Source of the DNA: Lachnospiraceae bacterium
GTDB lineage: Bacteria > Bacillota > Clostridia > Lachnospirales > Lachnospiraceae
Direction: 5' to 3'
DNA length: 64,000 bases
NCBI GenBank assembly: GCA_910575005.1
Contig: CAJTCL010000001.1
Coordinates: 310,001 to 374,000 of the forward strand
In this document: positions 58,733 through 64,000 of the stretch, one piece after another
Numbering within the stretch: the stretch's first letter is position 1
Layout: every line of letters starts with the position of its first letter
The notes under the pieces: model-generated
Databases searched by the model: none
Told to the model about the DNA's origin: nothing
The model's input: the letters and a program-made list of their open reading frames with translations, nothing else
Program-made: the position numbers and the translations under genes

Positions 58733-61700
58733 CTATAACTTTTTAAATTTCACCTTTTTGCCAACACCTTTGGATTTCAACAATTTCTTATAAGCAGAAA
58801 GTTTCTTGCTTGGCACTTTAATGGTTGCTTTTGCATTGATGCCCTTAAATGCATTTTTCCCAACTTTCTTTGAGGTCAGCTTTGTGGTCTTAATGGTAAT
58901 TGTTTTCAATTTTGCACAGCTCTTAAATGCTTCTTTGCCAATGGAACTTACTTTGGCTCCAATGGTGATGCTTGTCAAACTCTTGCATCCGCTAAATGCT
59001 GCCTCGCTGATTGTAGTCACATTCTTTCCTAAAGTAACCGTCTTTAATTTCGCACATCCCCGAAAAGCTGATTTGCCAATAGACTTAACATTCTCGCCAA
59101 TCACAGCTTTTGTCAATTTCTTATAACCGCTGAATGCTTTTGCGTCAATGCCTGTCACCTTAAAGGTATATCCACTAATCTTAACCGTCTTAGGAATGGA
59201 AACAGATGTGGCTGATTTACTCTTGGCACCTGTCACTGATACGGTTCCAGATTTTGCACTGGATTTTGTAACCTTATATTTCAGTTTTCCAACTGTGTAT
59301 TTCTTTCCTTTGGCTGGTACTTTCGGTTTTTGAGGTTTCGGAGGAGTAGGAGTAGCAGGATTAGGATCAACAATACTAGATACTTTATATCCATATCCAA
59401 TACCGTCCCCATCACGAGCAATAAAAATTGCTTTATCGCCAGAAAGTGTTAAAGTATTATCCTTTGCTCCATTCATCCAATGCTCTAATCCAGATGCGTC
59501 AATCACCATAACCTCCTCGGATTTTACATCCAAGGTAATTTTAATCTTCTTGGCTTTATTTACTTTGTATGCCTTAATGTCTACACGCTTGTCAAATGGA
59601 TGCGTGGTCTGCGGCAATGAAGTGGTGGAATATGTGATCTTAGGAAGAACACGCAATTCATAGTCCTTCTGATTAACAAGAATACCATCCCTGTAAACCT
59701 CACATATATATCCAACTCCCACAAATCCTGAAATAGAACCATTCATCTTAATCACTGGTGCATTTCCCTTATAACTTGCTGTGGTACAGTTTATCTTTTT
59801 CTGTGATTTTGTAACTGGATCCTCTGCATACCATACATAGGTATATTTGGCATCTTTTGCAGAATTTTTCATAGTAGCAGAAAGTGTAAAGGCATCATTC
59901 TGCTCTGCATAATTTCTGCTTTGAGACTGTCCATAAACAGTTGCCACCTGATAGAGATAAGAATAACTCTCCCCTGAGGTAGAAACGGTACACATGTATT
60001 CACCTAATGTATTTTTTGTAACTTTTGCAATCTTATAGGACGTGGAAGTACCATTGCTTAATTTCGTCCATTTATCCACATTGGCATCATACTTAAACCA
60101 CTGATAAGTAATTTTTTGCCCCTTGTTTGCTGTGGCCTGTACATACATTTTAATAGAACCATCAGACGCTTCGAGTGGATATGCCATGCTAGGTTCTACC
60201 GTCAAGCCTGTATTGATGTATACTTGATAGTACAAACATTTTATTGTACCATTTGCATCTGAAACCTTGCAGGTATAATAACCGATATCTTCCATTGTCA
60301 CCTTGCTCAGCTTATATTCTGCAGCCGTTGCGCCATAGATCACATTGTTATCATTGGCAGAGGTTCCCTTATACCACTGATAAAAAATCTTATAATCTTT
60401 GTCAATAGAAGCCTTTGCCTTTAATGTGACATCTGCGCCAATGGTTGTCTGATACCCAATCAAATCATCACTGTTTACATAACCAGAATCTACTTGAAGA
60501 TTTGTGCTGACTGTGAGATAAAAATCTGCCCTTGCACTGTTACCCTCAGAATCTGTGACTATACAATAATAATTTCCTTCCATATTTGGCAATACAGAGT
60601 TGATGGTATAGGATGCTTCCACAGCACCGCCAATCGCTTTTCCTCTGTTGTAATACTCATCATCTTCTTCATCATATACTTCTTCATCGCGATACCACTG
60701 ATAAGACAACTTTAAATTGCTGTCCGATTTTGCTGTTATCTTAAACTCTGCACTCTTTCCTGGGCTAACTTTTATATTTGGATCATATTTTTCAATCAAT
60801 ACCTGTTTTTCTTTTGCTGCTGTATTTTCAACCACAGTGTAATAGGTACCAACCAGATAATCTCCGTCATAGATATTACAATAATATGCTCCAAATTCAT
60901 TCTCACCAATCTTTGAGATAGTATAATTTTTTGTTGTCGCTCCATAGATGATACCAAAATCTTCAGAGTACCACTGATAAGTAAGCGCTCGATTAGATGG
61001 ATTTTCAATTACAGGATCTAATACCACATCCGCACCCACCTGCGCATAAATTCTATCACCCTCTGCAACTTTGATATCTGTACACAATCTAGTCTCAAAG
61101 GAAATACTCTTGTATAGATTTCGCTCTGAAAAAATTACACGGCAGTAAAGCGTAGCAAAATTTTTTGCTTCCAGGCTTTTTACTGTATAAGTCTGCCCTG
61201 TGGCGCCTTCGATTGCCTGCCAATCATAATTATCATCAAAATATCCCCACTGATACTTAATATCTGCATCTTTGATCTCAGAGCTTGCTGTTTTATATCG
61301 CACTCCATAAGTGGCACTGTCTCCAACCTGCTTATACTGAACCTGTGGTGTGGTTCTCTCCAGACTGATTTCAACAGAACCATCCTCCACATGATAATAG
61401 AAATTCTTTTCCACATAACTGCCGGCTAATTTATATCTGGCAGTACAACGGTAGGTTCTAAAATCTTCCTCAGAAGAAACTGTAAATGTATAAGTTTCTT
61501 TCTCTGCATCAAGAATCTGCCAATCGACGTCTGCATATTCGTTCCACTCTTCCTCCCAAGGATCGTACTGCAAATATTTCTCGGTACAATACCAATTATA
61601 ATCCACTTTCACAGAAGATGGAATATCTGCCTTTACTTCCAGTGCCACTGTATCTCCGATAGATTTGCGGTAATAGGAATTCTGGGGTGTATAGAATTGA

Positions 61701-64000
61701 GGTTTTTCCTTTTGCTCATATACCTGAAAAATCAACTGCCGCGATTCTACATCTGAGGAATCTGAGACAATCACTCTATAACTGCCAAAATCGTTTGCTG
61801 TCAGACTATTGATTTGATAGACACTTCCTGTCACACCCTGTATATCCTGATAAGCATTTTTACTCACATCCCATTTTTGCCACTGATAGGTGATTGGATA
61901 GAGCGCTTGGTCTTTATTGAAAGCAACTACTTCAAGTGCGGCAGATTTGCCCACTGCAGCAGAAATCTCAGATGTCTTTGCATATGCTTTCAAACCAGAT
62001 TCATAAATTAAAGTGACAAAATAGGTATCTTCTGACAACGTTTCTGTGGCGCCCTCTTTACCCGTTGTCACCTTAACATCAACATGATAGGTACCACGGT
62101 TATCCACAGCTTTTCCGGTTCCATCCTTACCAAGAACTTTATAGACAGAATTATTTTCTGCGGCTGTCAATTTCTCATAATAAGTTACTGTTTTTTTGGT
62201 ATAAATGTATCGTCCGGCATTGTTGTCATATATCCCAGAATCATAATCCACTTGTTCTGTGGTCTTTCCAGGCGCTGCCGGAACCGTAACGCCTGCATCT
62301 GCCGTCTTATATTTCAGATTGCCGTCTGTATCATAGACATAATTGCCATTTGTATCTGTCTCTGCCACATAATCAACATCCATCAGTTTCTTAAACCATG
62401 TCTTTTCAATTGTCAAGGTTGAATCCTGAACTTCTGTCTTAAAGTAAAGTTCTGTGTCTTCTCCTTTTTCTACTGCCATTTTATAACCAGACCAGTCATC
62501 CAGATTAGTATCTACGGTATAAAGGTCCTCTGTTATTTTCCGCAGCCTAAAATAATAATAACTGGTATCAACAATCTCTGTGCCCTTCTTGACCGTGACT
62601 GTCAGTCTGTGTGTATAGCTTCTCTCTAAGGTATCATCATACACAGATACAAAATCATCTTCTGTGGTCTGGGCAATCTTATACTCTGCAGATGTTCCGT
62701 CTGCCTTTGTGGTATAGATAATGGTATCAGAATCCTGATTTTCATAAGATGCTTTTTCCCACTTATAATTTAAAGTGTACCCGGAATCCACTGCTGTCTT
62801 GATTGACAAAACTGCTTCTTTTCCCAGATAGCTTGAAGGATATTCCTCAATCGCTTTTACACGGTAGCCTGTGGCTTCTCTTGGCACAAAAGTGGCACTG
62901 AGTTCTTTCAGTTCTATATCTGGATATGCATCTTTTAATTCTGTAGCTGAAATCACACATTTATAGGAAGTGTTATAATCCTCAACCTTGACATAAGTCT
63001 CAGAAAGATTTTCTCCCTCTAGTGGTGTGGCAGTCCCATTTACAACCTTATACCACTGATAAGTAATAGTTCCAATTTCTATTGAGTCGTCTGCCTGCTC
63101 AGCCTCTACATACAAACGTTTGGTCTCGCCATTGCGCGCCATAAACGGAGAAGACGATTGATCTACAATCTTAATCGGACTAAACACAACATTATATTTT
63201 GCTGTACGCGTTGCCAATTCTTCCCCATCATAGCAGAGAACCACCGACAATTCATAATAATCTACTGGTTTTCTCTCTGTGTCAGTTATATTTCCCTGTT
63301 GATCTTTGACACTAAAATCATAGTAATAACTAAGTCTCCTGGGAGCACAGCTATTCTGAGACGTCCTTTTTGTTACACTCTCCGTTGTTCCGTCAACAGC
63401 ATGTGCGATCCATTCATAATTGATGGCGGCATTCTCATCATACGAACTGTCAATCGAGCATCCAGCACTCTGACTAGAATTTACATTGGTAAAGTTTAAG
63501 TTCTGATCTGCTAAGTCTTTAAGTCCTTCAAAATATGTATTGAGAATCTCAGGATTTTGCTCCACATCCTCCTTGGTTATGCCTGTGTATTGCAGATTGT
63601 AGACCTTATCCATAGACTGAAGTACCTGTTCTCCATACTTCAAATCTATATGGAGATTGTAGTGATCGATGTCTTTTCCATTTCTGCTGTATGTCAAAGC
63701 GTCAAAACTGCTATTACTTAGACTACTCCTATCCTCTAAGACTTGTATCTGTTCCTCTGTGCCATCTTTATAAATGCAGGATAATTTACAATCTATCCTA
63801 TCATCGTCGAAATCCTGACCATCAATATAAAAATAACTAGGATTTTTCTCCTCACTCTTGCTGGCAAATCGGATGATTTCTGCATCACTGGTAAAATCCT
63901 CAATTTCAAAATGATCTGCAATTGACACTTCTCCAGAATCAATCTGATCCTTGGTAACGCCTGTATACTGATATACCCAGTCCCATGTCAGTACAATATC
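58733..64000 (-). CDS. Very large surface protein with Ig-like domains and C-terminal LRR_5 repeats (N-terminus outside window)
   Basis: The frame is open from the right edge (residues read DIVLTWDWVYQYTGVTKDQ) to a stop at 58733, at least 1755 aa, so a GTG at 63928 is internal and not a start. About twelve Ig-like domains follow, each with xxYQWYK..., a strand motif ITYQWF or LSYQWY, and YxCxVxD/YYCxI near the end (for example TYQWYSEDFGIIYGATTKNY, AYYCNIYDG). A proline-rich spacer (PNPATPTPPKPQKPKVPAKG) then leads to ~8 BspA-like LRR_5 repeats (AFRGCAKLKTVTLGKNV) at the C-terminus, ending in basic residues. No sorting signal is visible at the end. Repeats near its edge (YQYTGVTKDQ, LQYTGITKEDVEQNPE) show internal duplication. 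It is probably an adhesin. Confidence 0.85.
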   Translation of the reverse strand, partial: DIVLTWDWVYQYTGVTKDQIDSGEVSIADHFEIEDFTSDAEIIRFASKSEEKNPSYFYIDGQDFDDDRIDCKLSCIYKDGTEEQIQVLEDRSSLSNSSFDALTYSRNGKDIDHYNLHIDLKYGEQVLQSMDKVYNLQYTGITKEDVEQNPEILNTYFEGLKDLADQNLNFTNVNSSQSAGCSIDSSYDENAAINYEWIAHAVDGTTESVTKRTSQNSCAPRRLSYYYDFSVKDQQGNITDTERKPVDYYELSVVLCYDGEELATRTAKYNVVFSPIKIVDQSSSPFMARNGETKRLYVEAEQADDSIEIGTITYQWYKVVNGTATPLEGENLSETYVKVEDYNTSYKCVISATELKDAYPDIELKELSATFVPREATGYRVKAIEEYPSSYLGKEAVLSIKTAVDSGYTLNYKWEKASYENQDSDTIIYTTKADGTSAEYKIAQTTEDDFVSVYDDTLERSYTHRLTVTVKKGTEIVDTSYYYFRLRKITEDLYTVDTNLDDWSGYKMAVEKGEDTELYFKTEVQDSTLTIEKTWFKKLMDVDYVAETDTNGNYVYDTDGNLKYKTADAGVTVPAAPGKTTEQVDYDSGIYDNNAGRYIYTKKTVTYYEKLTAAENNSVYKVLGKDGTGKAVDNRGTYHVDVKVTTGKEGATETLSEDTYFVTLIYESGLKAYAKTSEISAAVGKSAALEVVAFNKDQALYPITYQWQKWDVSKNAYQDIQGVTGSVYQINSLTANDFGSYRVIVSDSSDVESRQLIFQVYEQKEKPQFYTPQNSYYRKSIGDTVALEVKADIPSSVKVDYNWYCTEKYLQYDPWEEEWNEYADVDWQILDAEKETYTFTVSSEEDFRTYRCTARYKLAGSYVEKNFYYHVEDGSVEISLERTTPQVQYKQVGDSATYGVRYKTASSEIKDADIKYQWGYFDDNYDWQAIEGATGQTYTVKSLEAKNFATLYCRVIFSERNLYKSISFETRLCTDIKVAEGDRIYAQVGADVVLDPVIENPSNRALTYQWYSEDFGIIYGATTKNYTISKIGENEFGAYYCNIYDGDYLVGTYYTVVENTAAKEKQVLIEKYDPNIKVSPGKSAEFKITAKSDSNLKLSYQWYRDEEVYDEEDDEYYNRGKAIGGAVEASYTINSVLPNMEGNYYCIVTDSEGNSARADFYLTVSTNLQVDSGYVNSDDLIGYQTTIGADVTLKAKASIDKDYKIFYQWYKGTSANDNNVIYGATAAEYKLSKVTMEDIGYYTCKVSDANGTIKCLYYQVYINTGLTVEPSMAYPLEASDGSIKMYVQATANKGQKITYQWFKYDANVDKWTKLSNGTSTSYKIAKVTKNTLGEYMCTVSTSGESYSYLYQVATVYGQSQSRNYAEQNDAFTLSATMKNSAKDAKYTYVWYAEDPVTKSQKKINCTTASYKGNAPVIKMNGSISGFVGVGYICEVYRDGILVNQKDYELRVLPKITYSTTSLPQTTHPFDKRVDIKAYKVNKAKKIKITLDVKSEEVMVIDASGLEHWMNGAKDNTLTLSGDKAIFIARDGDGIGYGYKVSSIVDPNPATPTPPKPQKPKVPAKGKKYTVGKLKYKVTKSSAKSGTVSVTGAKSKSATSVSIPKTVKISGYTFKVTGIDAKAFSGYKKLTKAVIGENVKSIGKSAFRGCAKLKTVTLGKNVTTISEAAFSGCKSLTSITIGAKVSSIGKEAFKSCAKLKTITIKTTKLTSKKVGKNAFKGINAKATIKVPSKKLSAYKKLLKSKGVGKKVKFKKL

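Overview
The window looks like chromosome from a motile, low-GC, Gram-positive anaerobe, most likely a gut Lachnospiraceae (Clostridia; relatives of Roseburia or Eubacterium). The grounds are family-level: clostridial gene order in the late flagellar operons, three sigma-D promoters of the form TAAA-N15-NCCGATAN, a FliW-CsrA-flagellin cassette, a T-box in front of metG, an adjacent spoIID/spoIIQ-like pair, sortase-linked repeat proteins of gut Firmicutes type, and strong AGGAGG ribosome sites. I ran no database search, so the taxon is an inference.

Left part (1-13.9 kb): a glycan island next to flagellin. A forward operon (2-6273) begins inside a CDP-glucose 4,6-dehydratase and holds an SDR, a fucosyltransferase-like protein, an FkbM methyltransferase, rfbF and a second methyltransferase. 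It ends at a strong terminator. A reverse operon (9919-6395) has four glycosyltransferases, the last frameshifted. Three tandem CgeB/DUF3880-type glycosyltransferases (10148-13822) then run forward up to the flagellin gene. Together they could make CDP-deoxyhexose and decorate flagellin or another surface glycan.

Middle (13.9-25.8 kb): three sigma-D units on the minus strand: flgM-flgN-flgK1-flgK2-flgL-fliW-csrA, flaG-fliD-fliS-fliT-like, and hag. The hag leader carries a GGA-loop hairpin plus the Shine-Dalgarno, the arrangement expected for CsrA repression relieved by FliW. One structured intergenic repeat of about 93 bases occurs once in each of the two longer operons, each time just after a chaperone gene.

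Surface module (25.9-35.9 kb): a 2352-aa beta-repeat protein, a class B sortase and a TPKTG-anchored leucine-rich-repeat protein form one likely operon. Then come a GIY-YIG protein, a gene-poor stretch, a spoIIQ-like gene (metal ligands apparently lost) and spoIID.

Right part (38.9-64 kb): a giant 1607-aa flagellin whose normal terminal domains flank about eleven repeats, read from its own non-sigma-D promoter; a radical-SAM/partner pair linked to DNA repair; metG (T-box with a methionine specifier)-tatD-rsmA; a conserved unknown; fructosamine kinase; a zinc-ribbon protein; a phosphate unit (nptA, response regulator, sensor kinase) behind a visible Pho box; an AI-2E family permease; and the 3' part of a very large Ig-like/LRR surface protein that runs off the right edge.

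The strongest candidates for something undescribed are the giant repeat-loaded flagellin beside a second, ordinary flagellin; the structured repeat shared by two flagellar operons; and an N-terminal module shared by two otherwise unrelated glycan enzymes.
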